Source: Aureimonas pseudogalii (GTDB taxonomy: Bacteria; Pseudomonadota; Alphaproteobacteria; Rhizobiales; Rhizobiaceae). From it: a DNA stretch of 64,000 bases. The stretch's first letter is position 1; the number at the start of each line of letters is the position of its first letter. Of the stretch, positions 51,274 through 60,379 are shown piece after piece. The stretch lies in contig NZ_JACIEK010000010.1 in assembly GCF_014196835.1 (NCBI RefSeq), forward strand, positions 1 through 64,000, given 5' to 3'. Both the position numbers and the translations under genes were made by a program. The notes below the pieces were generated by a model, which was not told the origin of the DNA, made no database searches, and worked only from the letters and a program-made list of their open reading frames with translations.

Positions 51274-52491
51274 ATGTCCACGATGCATCCTTCGATCAAA
51301 TGGGCGCTCGCCTCCGTGGCGCTCGTCGGCGCTGCTTTCGGCGGCACCGGCTTCGGGCCGGGGGCGGGCGATGCGGCCCGTGCCGACAAGCCCGCAGCGG
51401 CCGCGATGCCGAGCGCCACGCCCGCCTCCGTCGCGCGGGTCGAAGCCCGCCGCGTCGCCACCTGGACGAAGCTCTCGGGCCGGCTGGAGGCGGTGGAGCG
51501 GGTGGAGCTGCGCGCGCGCGTCGCCGGGGCGCTGGAGGCCACGCACTTTCGCGAGGGCGCGCTCGTCGCCCGAGGCGATCTCCTCGTGACCCTCGATCCC
51601 GCCCCGTTCGAGGCCGCCGTCCTGCGGGCGCAGGCCGCCGTCGAGGGCGCCGAGGCGCGGCTCGCCTTCGCCGCAGGCGAGCGCGAGCGCGGTCTGGCCC
51701 TGCAGGGCACGCGCACGCTCGCCGCCAGCGACGTCGAGCGCCGCGTCCAGGCCGGCCTCGAAGCCGCCGCCGATCTCGCATCCGCCCGGGCGGCGCTGCG
51801 CACGGCCGAGCTCGATCTCTCCTACACGCGCATCCGCGCGCCGATCGCCGGGCGCATCGGGCGCATCGAGGTCGATCCCGGCAATCTCGTCGCCGCCGGC
51901 GCGGGCTCGCCGGTTCTGGCGACGCTCGTCTCCGTCGATCCGATCTATGCGAGCTTCGACGTCGACGAGGCCACCGTCGGCCGGGCGCTCGCCGCGCTGC
52001 CGGATGGCAGGCGCGAGGCGGTGGAGGCCATCGCGGTGGAGATGGACCGCGGCGACGGCTCCGTCGCGGCGGGCCGCATCCAGATGATCGACCCCGCGGT
52101 CGATCCGGTGAACGGCACGGTGCGCGTGCGCGCCAGCTTCCCCAATCCCGGCGGCCGGCTGATGCCCGGGCAGTTCGCGCGGCTTCGCCTCGGCGAGCCG
52201 CAGGCCGGCCCCGCCGTGCTCGTGTCCGAGCGGGCCGTGGGCACCGACCAGGACCGCAAATACGTGCTGGTCGTCGATCGCGACGACAAGGCCGAGTACC
52301 GCAGCGTCACGCTCGGCGCCGCCGTCGACGGCCTTCGCATCGTCACCGAGGGCCTCGACGCCAATGAGCGCGTCGTCGTCAACGGGCTGCAGCGCATCCG
52401 GTCGGGCGCGCTTCTCGCGCCGCAGATGGTGGCGATGGACGGGGCGGGCGACCCCAGCCTGCAAGCCGCCGCCGAGCCCGCGCAGCCGTAA
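51274..52491 (+). CDS. RND efflux periplasmic adaptor subunit, AcrA/MexE type
   Basis: 405 residues. The hydrophobic start ends near ARADK without a lipobox cysteine. Then biotinyl-lipoyl half-motifs (VEARRVATWTKLSGRLEAVE and REGALVARGDLLVTLDPAPF), a coiled-coil hairpin (about 105-160), the matching DLSYTRIRAPIAGRIGRIEV and the beta-barrel with LPDGRREAVEAI. Typical HlyD_D23/AcrA layout. It links the AcrB-type pump encoded next to an outer-membrane channel not seen here. GAGG precedes the ATG. Confidence 0.92.
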   Translation: MSTMHPSIKWALASVALVGAAFGGTGFGPGAGDAARADKPAAAAMPSATPASVARVEARRVATWTKLSGRLEAVERVELRARVAGALEATHFREGALVARGDLLVTLDPAPFEAAVLRAQAAVEGAEARLAFAAGERERGLALQGTRTLAASDVERRVQAGLEAAADLASARAALRTAELDLSYTRIRAPIAGRIGRIEVDPGNLVAAGAGSPVLATLVSVDPIYASFDVDEATVGRALAALPDGRREAVEAIAVEMDRGDGSVAAGRIQMIDPAVDPVNGTVRVRASFPNPGGRLMPGQFARLRLGEPQAGPAVLVSERAVGTDQDRKYVLVVDRDDKAEYRSVTLGAAVDGLRIVTEGLDANERVVVNGLQRIRSGALLAPQMVAMDGAGDPSLQAAAEPAQP

Positions 52492-52518
52492 CCACTGTCC
52501 CGAAGGGACTTTGCCGCC

Positions 52519-55500
52519 ATGACCTTCTCCCGCTTCTTCATCGACCGGCCGGTGTTTGCCGGCGTCCTCTCCGTCCTGATCTTCCTCGGCGGCCTGCTCG
52601 CGATCTTCGCGCTGCCGATCAGCGAGTATCCGGACGTGGTGCCGCCATCCGTCGTGGTGCGCGCCAACTATCCGGGCGCCAACCCGGCCGTCATCGCCGA
52701 GACGGTGGCGACGCCGCTGGAGGAGGCGATCAACGGCGTCGAGGGCATGCTCTATATGTCGAGCCAGGCGACGACGGACGGGCTGATGACGCTGACCGTC
52801 ACCTTCCGGCTCGGCACCGACCCCGACCAGGCGCAGCAGCTCGTGCAGAACCGCGTGAGCCAAGCCGAGCCGCGCCTGCCCGAGGAGGTGCGCCGCCTCG
52901 GCGTCTCCACGATCAAGTCCTCGCCCGACCTGATGCTCGTGGTGCACCTGACCTCGCCGAACGGGCGCTACGACCTCACGTATCTGCGCAACTACGCGCT
53001 CCTCAACGTGCGCGATCGGCTCGCTCGCATCGACGGCATGGGGCAGGTGCAGCTCTTCGGCGCCGGCGACTATTCGATGCGGATCTGGCTCGACCCCGAG
53101 AAGACCGCCGAGCATGGCCTCTCGGCCGGCGACGTCGTGGCCGCCATCCGCGAGCAGAACGTGCAGGCCGCCGCCGGCGTCGTCGGCGCCTCGCCAAGCC
53201 TCGAAGGGGTCGACTTCCAGCTCTCCGTCAACGCGCAGGGGCGCCTGAAGGGCACCGAGGAATTCGCCGACATCATCGTCAAGACGGACGCCGCCACCGG
53301 CGCGATCACGCGCATCCGCGACATCGGCCGGGTGGAGCTGGGCGCTGCCGAATACGCCCTGCGCTCGCTCCTCGACAACGAGCCCGCCGTCGCCATTCCG
53401 GTGTTCCAGGCGCCCGGCTCCAACGCCATCGCCATCGCCGACGAGGTGCGCGCCACGATGGCCGAAATCAAGCGGACGATGCCGGACGGCGTCGACTACG
53501 CCATCGTCTACGACACCACGCAGTTCGTGCGCGCCTCGATCGACGCCGTGGTCCACACGCTGCTCGAAGCCGTGCTGCTCGTCATCGTCGTGGTGATCCT
53601 CTTCCTGCAGACGTGGCGCGCCTCGATCATTCCGCTGCTGGCGGTGCCCGTGTCGATCGTCGGCACCTTCGCGGTGATGCATCTCCTCGGCTTCTCGATC
53701 AACGCGCTGAGCCTCTTCGGGCTGGTGCTGGCGATCGGCATCGTCGTGGACGACGCGATCGTGGTGGTGGAGGATGTCGAGCGCAACATCGAGAACGGGC
53801 TGGCCCCGCGCGAGGCGACCTATCAGGCGATGCGCGAGGTCTCCGGGCCGATCGTCGCCATCGCGCTGGTGCTCGTCGCCGTCTTCGTGCCGCTCGCCTT
53901 CATCTCCGGCCTGACGGGGCAGTTCTTCCGCCAGTTCGCGCTGACGCTGGCGATCTCCACCGTGATTTCGGCCTTCAACTCGCTGACGCTCTCGCCCGCG
54001 CTCGCCGCCCTGCTGCTGCGCGGCCACGACGCGCCGAAGGACCGGTTGACGCGGGCGATGGACTTCACCCTCGGCTGGTTCTTCCGCGGCTTCAACGGCG
54101 TGTTCCGGGCGGGCACGCGCGCCTACGGCCGAGGTGTCGCCGGCATCATCTCGCGCAAGAGCGTGACGATGGCGCTCTATCTCGTGCTCGTCGGCCTGAC
54201 CGTCGTGCTCTTCCGCACCGTGCCCGGCGGCTTCGTGCCGGCGCAGGACAAGCAGTATCTCGTGGGCTTCGCCCAGCTGCCCGACGGCGCCTCGCTCGAC
54301 AGGACGGAGGAGGTCGTGCGCCGCATGACCGCCATCGCCCTCGACGTGCCCGGCGTCGAGAGCACGATCGCCTTCCCCGGCCTCTCGATCAACGGCTTCA
54401 CCAATTCCTCCAATGCCGGCGTCGTGTTCCTGACGCTGAAGCCCTTCGAGGAGCGGCAGACGCCCGAGCTTTCCGCCGGCGCCATCGCGGGGCGGCTGAA
54501 CGGCGAGTTCGCGGGGGTGCAGGAGGCGTTCACGGCGATCTTCCCCCCGCCGCCGGTGCAGGGGCTCGGCACGATCGGCGGCTTCAAGCTGCAGATCGAG
54601 GACCGTGCGGGCCAGGGCTACCGGCCGCTCGACGCGGCGGTGAAGGGCTTCCTCGCCGCGGCCCGCTCGGCGCCCGAACTGACGGGTCTCTTCTCGGGCT
54701 ACCAGATCGACGTGCCGCAGCTCTTCGCTGACGTCGACCGGGCGCGGGCGCGCCAGCTGGGCGTGCCCATCACCGCGATCTTCGACACGCTGCAGATCTA
54801 TCTCGGATCGCTCTACGTCAACGACTTCAACGAGTTCGGCCGCACCTACTCGGTGCGGGTGCAGGCCGACGCCTCGTTCCGGGCGCGGGCCGAGGACATC
54901 GGCGCCCTGAAGGTGCGCGCCGATTCGGGCGCGATGATCCCGCTCTCGGCGCTCATGAACGTCGAGACGGTGGCGGGCCCCGAGCGGGCGCTGCGCTACA
55001 ACGGCTTCCTCGCCGCCGACGTCAACGGCAACGCCGCGCCGGGCTTCTCGTCCGGCCAGGCGCGCGCCGCGGTGGAGCGCATCGCGGCCGAGACCCTGCC
55101 GCCGGGCTTCGCCTTCGAATGGACCGAGCTGACCTATCAGGAGATCATCGCCGGCAATTCCGGGCTGGTGATCTTCCCGCTGGCGATCCTTCTCGTGTTC
55201 CTGGTGCTCGCCGCGCAATACGAGAGCCTGACGCTGCCGATCGCCATCCTCCTCATCGTGCCGCTCGCGCTGCTGGCGGCGATGGCGGGGGTCTGGTGGA
55301 CAGCCGGGGACAACAACGTCTTCACGCAGATCGGCCTCATCGTCCTCGTCGGACTGTCGGCGAAGAACGCCATCCTCATCGTCGAGTTCGCGCACGAACT
55401 GGAAGGGGCGGGCCGCACGCCTCTCCAGGCCGCGATCGAGGCGAGCGCCTTGCGGCTGCGCCCGATCCTGATGACCTCGCTCGCCTTCGTCATGGGCGTG

Positions 55501-55704
55501 CTGCCGCTCGTCCTCTCCACCGGCGCGGGCGCCGAGATGCGCTCGGCGATGGGCGTCGCGGTGTTCTCGGGCATGATCGGCGTGACGCTGTTCGGCCTGT
55601 TCCTGACGCCGCTCTTCTACGTGCTCGTGCGCCGCCTCGGGCGGGGAAAGGCGCCTACGCTCGCCCCGGCACCCGTCGTGGAGGCGCACGCGCTCGTGCC
55701 GTGA
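52519..55704 (+). CDS. RND efflux pump inner-membrane transporter, AcrB/HAE1 type
   Basis: 1061 residues, close to the AcrB length. The proton-relay aspartates are D411 and D412 in GIVVDDAIVVVEDVE, and the lysine is K949 in GLSAKNAILIVEF. Two large periplasmic loops with the porter and docking domains and twelve membrane helices are in the usual order. The start MTFSRFFIDRPVFAGVLSVL is typical of HAE1 pumps. It exports hydrophobic drugs or toxic compounds. No outer-membrane factor gene follows in the window, so TolC-like protein must come from elsewhere. Confidence 0.96.
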   Translation: MTFSRFFIDRPVFAGVLSVLIFLGGLLAIFALPISEYPDVVPPSVVVRANYPGANPAVIAETVATPLEEAINGVEGMLYMSSQATTDGLMTLTVTFRLGTDPDQAQQLVQNRVSQAEPRLPEEVRRLGVSTIKSSPDLMLVVHLTSPNGRYDLTYLRNYALLNVRDRLARIDGMGQVQLFGAGDYSMRIWLDPEKTAEHGLSAGDVVAAIREQNVQAAAGVVGASPSLEGVDFQLSVNAQGRLKGTEEFADIIVKTDAATGAITRIRDIGRVELGAAEYALRSLLDNEPAVAIPVFQAPGSNAIAIADEVRATMAEIKRTMPDGVDYAIVYDTTQFVRASIDAVVHTLLEAVLLVIVVVILFLQTWRASIIPLLAVPVSIVGTFAVMHLLGFSINALSLFGLVLAIGIVVDDAIVVVEDVERNIENGLAPREATYQAMREVSGPIVAIALVLVAVFVPLAFISGLTGQFFRQFALTLAISTVISAFNSLTLSPALAALLLRGHDAPKDRLTRAMDFTLGWFFRGFNGVFRAGTRAYGRGVAGIISRKSVTMALYLVLVGLTVVLFRTVPGGFVPAQDKQYLVGFAQLPDGASLDRTEEVVRRMTAIALDVPGVESTIAFPGLSINGFTNSSNAGVVFLTLKPFEERQTPELSAGAIAGRLNGEFAGVQEAFTAIFPPPPVQGLGTIGGFKLQIEDRAGQGYRPLDAAVKGFLAAARSAPELTGLFSGYQIDVPQLFADVDRARARQLGVPITAIFDTLQIYLGSLYVNDFNEFGRTYSVRVQADASFRARAEDIGALKVRADSGAMIPLSALMNVETVAGPERALRYNGFLAADVNGNAAPGFSSGQARAAVERIAAETLPPGFAFEWTELTYQEIIAGNSGLVIFPLAILLVFLVLAAQYESLTLPIAILLIVPLALLAAMAGVWWTAGDNNVFTQIGLIVLVGLSAKNAILIVEFAHELEGAGRTPLQAAIEASALRLRPILMTSLAFVMGVLPLVLSTGAGAEMRSAMGVAVFSGMIGVTLFGLFLTPLFYVLVRRLGRGKAPTLAPAPVVEAHALVP

Positions 55705-55708
55705 CGCC

Positions 55709-56866
55709 TCAGTCGAGAATGACGTGCGGCACGAAGCGCGAGAGGTTGCGGGTGATGCGTGAGCGGTCCTCGCGCATGCCAAGGCCACAGGCGCGGTCGC
55801 CCACCACCCAGGAGCCGAGCACCGCGAACTGGCCGTCCGCCTCGAAGAGCGGCGTCAGCGCCTGCACCACCGCCGGCCCCTCGCCGTAGTCGCCCTCGGA
55901 GGCCTCGGTCTCGGCGCCGCCTTCGGTGATCGCGACGTTCTCGCCCTCGCGCGAATGCAGCGGTTTGCGGACGCTGTCGGGAAGTTCGCCGCCGCGCGGG
56001 TCGTCGGCGAAGAACGCCGGCAGGAGGTTGGGATGGCCGGGATGGCGGGCCCAGAGTAGCGGCAGGATGCCCTTGTTCGAGAGGATCGCTTTCCAGGCCG
56101 GCTCCACCCATTCGGTGCCCGACCCCGCCAGATGCACCGCGAAGGGCTCGCGCATCATGTCCTCCCACGGATAGAGCTTGAAGCAGCGGTCGATCACACG
56201 GTCCATCGGGTCGGTGAAGCGGCCGAGCGCATCGACGCCGATCGCCGCGACGTCGATCAGCGCCGTGCGGTGCCCCGCCTGCACCGCGCAGTCCATCAGA
56301 TAGGCGGCGGTGCCGCGGTCCTCGTCGTTGGCCGTGACGGCGGCGAAGTGGAAGATCGGGCCGGGCGGGAAGGCGGCGAAGGCCTCGATGAGGCTTTCCT
56401 GCAGGAGGTTGAACTGGTCGGCGCCCTCGGGCAGGCGGCCGAGCTCGATCTGGTCCTGCAGCCAGTTGTGCTGGAAGTAGGCGCTCTCGAAGACGGCCGT
56501 CGGCGTGTCCGCGTTGTATTCGAGGAGCTTCGCCGGTCCCTCTCCGCGATAGGCGAGATCGAAGCGCCCGTAGAGATGACGCTGGCCCGAGCGGAAGGAG
56601 TCGCGCACCACGTCGAACAGCGTTGGCGGAATGGCGAGGCGTTCGAGATCCTCCTCGCGCTCCACGACGTCCGCCACGAGATCCATGCAGAGATCGTGGA
56701 TCTCCTGGCTCGGCCCCTCCACCTCGCGCTCGATCTCGTCCATCGTGAAGACGTACATCGTGTCGTCGAGCCAGTAGGGCTCGCCATACATCTCGTGGAA
56801 GCCGAAGCCGACGCTCTCGGCCTTCGCCCGCCAGCCCTCGCGCTCGGGAATCGCCGTGCGCTTCAT
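55709..56866 (-). CDS. Glutathionylspermidine-synthase-like ATP-grasp protein, YgiC/YjfC type
   Basis: 385 residues, near the 386 of YgiC. The domain contains WLDDTMYVFTMDEIE, GRFDLAYRGEGPAKLLEYNA and LLQESLIEAFAAF, with the ATP-grasp region VEPAWKAILSNKGILPLLW. The lineage is the synthetase half of the glutathionylspermidine family; the true substrate of YgiC/YjfC is unknown. It starts 3 bases after the YgiB-like stop and ends next to the convergent AcrB-type gene. Last gene of one arm of the Yjf-like cluster. Confidence 0.88.
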   Translation of the reverse strand: MKRTAIPEREGWRAKAESVGFGFHEMYGEPYWLDDTMYVFTMDEIEREVEGPSQEIHDLCMDLVADVVEREEDLERLAIPPTLFDVVRDSFRSGQRHLYGRFDLAYRGEGPAKLLEYNADTPTAVFESAYFQHNWLQDQIELGRLPEGADQFNLLQESLIEAFAAFPPGPIFHFAAVTANDEDRGTAAYLMDCAVQAGHRTALIDVAAIGVDALGRFTDPMDRVIDRCFKLYPWEDMMREPFAVHLAGSGTEWVEPAWKAILSNKGILPLLWARHPGHPNLLPAFFADDPRGGELPDSVRKPLHSREGENVAITEGGAETEASEGDYGEGPAVVQALTPLFEADGQFAVLGSWVVGDRACGLGMREDRSRITRNLSRFVPHVILD

Positions 56867-56868
56867 CC

Positions 56869-57447
56869 TCAGCCGCCGAACGACGAGCCGCGGCTCGACG
56901 ACATGCCGCCGAAGCCCTGGCGCGAGACGGTGCGCGTGTTGACGTTGACCGGGCGCTGCTGCGGCGCCTGGCCGATCGCCACCGGGTCGGAGCGGTAGGA
57001 GACGCCCGACCGGTTGGTGTAGATCGGCACCGACGAGTAGCCGCCGGACTCGCGCTGGCGCTGATAGGCGCCGTAGTTCGAGAGGTTGGAGATCGCCGAG
57101 GAGATCAGGTAGCCGGTCATGAAGGGCATGAAGAAGCTGCCGCTTCCCGAGCCCTGCGTGCCCGTCGCCGCCGCCGGGGTCTCCAGGCACCGGCCGGCGC
57201 CGTACTCGGCCTCGCAGGCCGCCTGTCCGTCGAATTTCGGCGCGTTCTTCAGGTGTGCCTGCATCGCCTGCTGGTATTCGGCGTCGCAGGTCTCGGCATC
57301 GACGCCGGCCTCGATGCACTGGGCGGGCGAGGAATAGGCCGCGTCCTGCGCGGGCGCGTCGCCGCAGGCAGCGAGCGAGAGGCCGCCGGCGGCGATCGTG
57401 CCGAGGGCGAGGAGCGGGCGGCGCGGGGCGGTGAAGCGTCGGGTCAT
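56869..57447 (-). CDS. DUF1190 (YgiB/YjfM-type) lipoprotein
   Basis: 192 residues. Lipoprotein signal: basic start, hydrophobic core and LSLAACG lipobox. Mature part has four cysteines (AQCIEAG, ETCDAEY, ACEAEYG, GRCLET) and then a Gly/Ser/Arg-rich tail ending RGSSFGG, as in DUF1190 proteins. It always pairs with the YgiC-type gene. Located in the envelope by inference. Confidence 0.85.
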   Translation of the reverse strand: MTRRFTAPRRPLLALGTIAAGGLSLAACGDAPAQDAAYSSPAQCIEAGVDAETCDAEYQQAMQAHLKNAPKFDGQAACEAEYGAGRCLETPAAATGTQGSGSGSFFMPFMTGYLISSAISNLSNYGAYQRQRESGGYSSVPIYTNRSGVSYRSDPVAIGQAPQQRPVNVNTRTVSRQGFGGMSSSRGSSFGG

Positions 57448-57460
57448 GCCGTCCTCCGGC

Positions 57461-57862
57461 TCAATAGGTCATGCAGGCGGCGTTGAGCATGCCGACCGCC
57501 ACCGCCACGCCCGCCGTCCAGATGCCGGCGGCGACCTCGCCGTCGGTGATGCGCCCGGGCAGGCGGCTCATGGTGAGCGCCGCGCCGAGGAAGGCGATGG
57601 CCTGCACCACCGCGCCGACGAGCGCCCAGATCAGGAAGTCGACGATGGAGACCGAGTTCGCCGCCGCCGAGGCGAGCGGCAGGGAGAAGCCGATGATGGC
57701 GCCGAGAAAGGCCACCACCGCGGCGTTGTTGCCGGTGCGGATCAGCCGGAGCTCGTGATGCGGCGTCACCGCCGAATAGACGGTGGCGAAGACCGCGAGC
57801 GCCGCGAGGCCGGTGACGAAATAGGCCAGGAACGCCGGCAATCCGGCGACATATCCAAACAT
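57461..57862 (-). CDS. DUF350 (YjfL-type) membrane protein
   Basis: 133 residues with four membrane helices. The helices LAYFVTGLAALAVFATVYSA, GNNAAVVAFLGAIIGFSLPL, VDFLIWALVGAVVQAIAFLG and GIWTAGVAVAVGMLNAA match DUF350 (YjfL). Lies 14 bases before the DUF1190 gene. Confidence 0.85.
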   Translation of the reverse strand: MFGYVAGLPAFLAYFVTGLAALAVFATVYSAVTPHHELRLIRTGNNAAVVAFLGAIIGFSLPLASAAANSVSIVDFLIWALVGAVVQAIAFLGAALTMSRLPGRITDGEVAAGIWTAGVAVAVGMLNAACMTY

Positions 57863-57933
57863 GCGGGTCGCAATCCTCGAAGGGTGGGAGCGGTCCGATC
57901 GACGGTTCCGCCAGAGGGAAAAGGGGCGAGGTG

Positions 57934-58602
57934 TCAGAGCCGGCGCACGTCGCCGGGCAGCAGGCCGTAGCCGATGATGAATTCCACCGAGGCGCCCTGG
58001 CGCCTCGCGTCCTGCCCGAGATCGCGCTCGATGTTGATGAGCAGCATCTCGCGCGCGTTGGCGAGGGCGCGCGCGTAGAGCATGCAGGACTGGTGGATCG
58101 AGCGCCGGCCGCGGGCGTCCTCGATGTCCTCGACGAACTCCACGAGATCGGCTCGGCCCTCGCCCTCGCCCCAGAAGCGCTCGAAGACGAGGCCGTCGGC
58201 GTCGTAGCGCGGCTGGCCGACGACGCCCGCGGGTCCGCGCCACTGCGCCCACTCGCGCTCGTTCGCGGGCACCACGCTGTCCCACGGCCGGTAGAGGCTG
58301 ACGTCGAAGATCTCCTCGCCCGGCGCGCCGGTGGGCGACATGACCTGCAGGATGCTGTCGTCGTCGCCGTAGTAGCGCGAGAGCACGGTGGTGGCGTCGA
58401 GCCGCGCCTCGCCATAGGCGGCGACGAGCATCATGCCGCCGGCGGGAACGGGCATGGCGGGGGCGGCGCCGGCGAGTTCCGCCTGCAGGCTCAGCGTGTC
58501 GATCTCGACGCCGCCGCGCAGCGCGATGCCGAGCGGCCCGCGCTCGGGGGGCGTGTCGGCCGGTTTGTCCTGCGACCCCCAGCCGAAGAGGCGTCCGATC
58601 AT
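57934..58602 (-). CDS. DUF2491 (YjfK-type) protein
   Basis: 222 residues. Domain: GPLGIALRGGVEIDTLSLQA, VLSRYYGDDDSILQVM, then ERFWGEGEGRADLVEFVEDI and MLYARALANAREMLLINIER. DUF2491 proteins have no known reaction. First gene of the minus arm, divergent from the DUF2170 gene with 93 bases between starts. The ATG at 58602 is fixed by the conserved MIGRLFGWG. Confidence 0.85.
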   Translation of the reverse strand: MIGRLFGWGSQDKPADTPPERGPLGIALRGGVEIDTLSLQAELAGAAPAMPVPAGGMMLVAAYGEARLDATTVLSRYYGDDDSILQVMSPTGAPGEEIFDVSLYRPWDSVVPANEREWAQWRGPAGVVGQPRYDADGLVFERFWGEGEGRADLVEFVEDIEDARGRRSIHQSCMLYARALANAREMLLINIERDLGQDARRQGASVEFIIGYGLLPGDVRRL

Positions 58603-58695
58603 GATTGCCGCCTTGGTCCTGTCTCGTACAATCGTTAGATACCTCGCGGCCACCTCGAATTGAAGGTGGGAACGACCACAAGGGAGAGAGCGATC

Positions 58696-59127
58696 TTGGC
58701 TGTCTGGAATCTCGCCTCGCTGACCGAGCTGTTCGCGTCCGATCCGGCCGCGCTCGGCGACGTCGACGTGACCATCCCGCCGGAAGGCGACGTCATCCGC
58801 GTGACGCTGAAGGAGCGCGGCCATCTCGACGTGTTCGTGGCCGCCGGGGGCGACCAGGTGCTGGCGAGCGTGATGCTGGCGCCCGCCGCCAGCGTGCCGC
58901 GCCGCGAGGCCTTCGAGCGGCTGGTGCTGAAGACCCACAAGCTGGTGCCGCTGTCGACCTTCGGCATCTCCATCATCAACGGCGAGGAATGGTACGAACT
59001 GTTCGGCTCGCTCTCTGCCCATTCGCCGGCCGAGATCGTGGTCGAGGAAGTGGCGGTGCTGGCGGCCAATGCCGAGGACGCCGCCCATCTCATCGAAGAA
59101 TGGAAGAACGGGGAGATCGCGGAATGA
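58696..59127 (+). CDS. DUF2170 (YjfI-type) protein
   Basis: 143 residues from TTG 58696, with GGGAGAG upstream; the TTG at 58660 would add 12 residues. Chain: VWNLASLTELFASDPAALGD, VLKTHKLVPLSTFGISIING and EEWYELFGSLSAHSPA. It is the first gene of the plus arm and overlaps the PspA-like gene by 4 bases (ATGA). YjfI is the conserved partner of YjfJ/PspA. Confidence 0.85.
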   Translation: MAVWNLASLTELFASDPAALGDVDVTIPPEGDVIRVTLKERGHLDVFVAAGGDQVLASVMLAPAASVPRREAFERLVLKTHKLVPLSTFGISIINGEEWYELFGSLSAHSPAEIVVEEVAVLAANAEDAAHLIEEWKNGEIAE

Positions 59128-59873
59128 GCGTCTGGGGCAAGCTGTTTTCCGCCGTGCGCGGCGGCGTCAACGAGGTGGCGGAGGGCGCGGCGGACGCGCA
59201 GGCCCTGCGCATCCTCGACCAGGAGATCCGCGACGCCGAGGCCGCGCTGCGGCGCGCGCGCTCCGATCTCGCGGGCATCATGGCGACCACCAAGTCGCTG
59301 GCCCGCAAGGTGGAGGAGGCGCAGGCCAAGGACGCCAAGGACATGGATTCGGCGCGCGCCGCGATGGCCGCGGGGCGCGAGGATCTCGCCCGCGGGCTGG
59401 CCGATCGCGTCTCGAAGAACCGCGCCGAGGCCGCGCGCGACCAGGCCGAGCACGAGCGCCTGCAGGCGAGCCAGGCGCAGATGATCCGCGCGGTGCAGGA
59501 CACCGAGACCCGCATCCAGACGATGCGCCGCGAGATCGAGGGCGTGAAGGCCAACGAATCGCTCCTCAAGGCGCAGTCGGCGATCGCCTCCAGCCATGCC
59601 GGCGTCAACTCGCGCCTCGGCAGCGCGATGGAATCGCTGGAGCGCGTGAAGAAGCGCCAGGAGATGACGGCGGGCCGCATCGAGGCCGGCGCCGAGCTGC
59701 AGTCGCTGGAATCGGGCTCGGCGCTCGACCGGGCGCTGCTCGAGGCCGGCATCGGGGGCGGGCGCCACTCCTCCGACGACGTCTTCGCCGAGCTTCTGCG
59801 CGGCGAGAAGGCGCCGGCGATCTCGGGCCCCGCGGCGCCGGACCGCCAGCTCGGCTTCGACCCCAAGCCCTGA
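59124..59873 (+). CDS. PspA/IM30-family membrane-stress protein (YjfJ type)
   Basis: 249 residues, almost all helical coiled coil, starting MSVWGKLFSAVRGGVNEVAE then ALRILDQEIRDAEAALRRAR, the usual PspA/IM30 pattern. PspA proteins bind the inner membrane, often forming large assemblies that preserve membrane integrity under stress. A perfect 11-base hairpin follows its stop. The neighbouring genes mirror the E. coli yjfIJKLMC operon, but are split between two divergent arms. Confidence 0.9.
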   Translation: MSVWGKLFSAVRGGVNEVAEGAADAQALRILDQEIRDAEAALRRARSDLAGIMATTKSLARKVEEAQAKDAKDMDSARAAMAAGREDLARGLADRVSKNRAEAARDQAEHERLQASQAQMIRAVQDTETRIQTMRREIEGVKANESLLKAQSAIASSHAGVNSRLGSAMESLERVKKRQEMTAGRIEAGAELQSLESGSALDRALLEAGIGGGRHSSDDVFAELLRGEKAPAISGPAAPDRQLGFDPKP

Positions 59874-59880
59874 ACGAAGT

Positions 59881-59917
59881 TGGCGGATCCGACCTCCACC
59901 AGAGGGCGGATCCGCCA
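59881..59917 (+). terminator. Hairpin after the PspA-like gene
   Basis: TGGCGGATCCG (59881-59891) pairs perfectly with CGGATCCGCCA (59907-59917) around a 15-base loop, 7 bases after the stop. No T-run follows, so it may be a processing or rho-assisted end rather than a classic terminator. Confidence 0.55.
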
Positions 59918-60379
59918 CCGATCGCCAGCATCGATGCCGGCTTCGCCGGTTCGGGCACCTGTCCGACGGCTCGCCGAGATCGTCGATCGGGCGAAGACGG
60001 CGCCCGACGCCGCATCCCCGGTCACCTGCGGCTTCGGCTTTGCCGCGCCTTGCAAAATCACGCGCCATCGAGCCGCATCGTGGAATTCTCGCGACGGCAC
60101 GCGTCCGATCCTTGGTCGCCCACCCGTCGCGCCGACTGCCGCCAAGTCCGCTCGACACCGGGCCGGGCCTTTGTTCGGGAAGTTGCCCTTCGATCCCTCT
60201 CGCGTCACCATGGCGCATCGCGCCCGTCGGCCCGTACGACATTGGAGGCTTCGGGCCCGCGAGCGGCGCAGACCCCGACCGTCTTCGTCTCCCCGTCAAA
60301 CGGCTTCGTAGCCGTGCAAGGATTTCCTCGGTGGATCGTGGTACGGCAGGGCCCGCCAAGTCGACCAATCAGAGTTCAG
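59918..60379. other. Intergenic region before the GGDEF gene
   Basis: No supported gene. It must include the GGDEF-gene promoter; no clear -35/-10 pair was identified. Confidence 0.4.

Noticed and set aside
50278-55788. A minus-strand open frame of about 1836 codons opposite the RND genes
   Set aside because: It is antisense to two clear, conserved efflux genes; its composition (His/Arg/Glu/Asp-rich) is the usual shadow of high-GC coding DNA.
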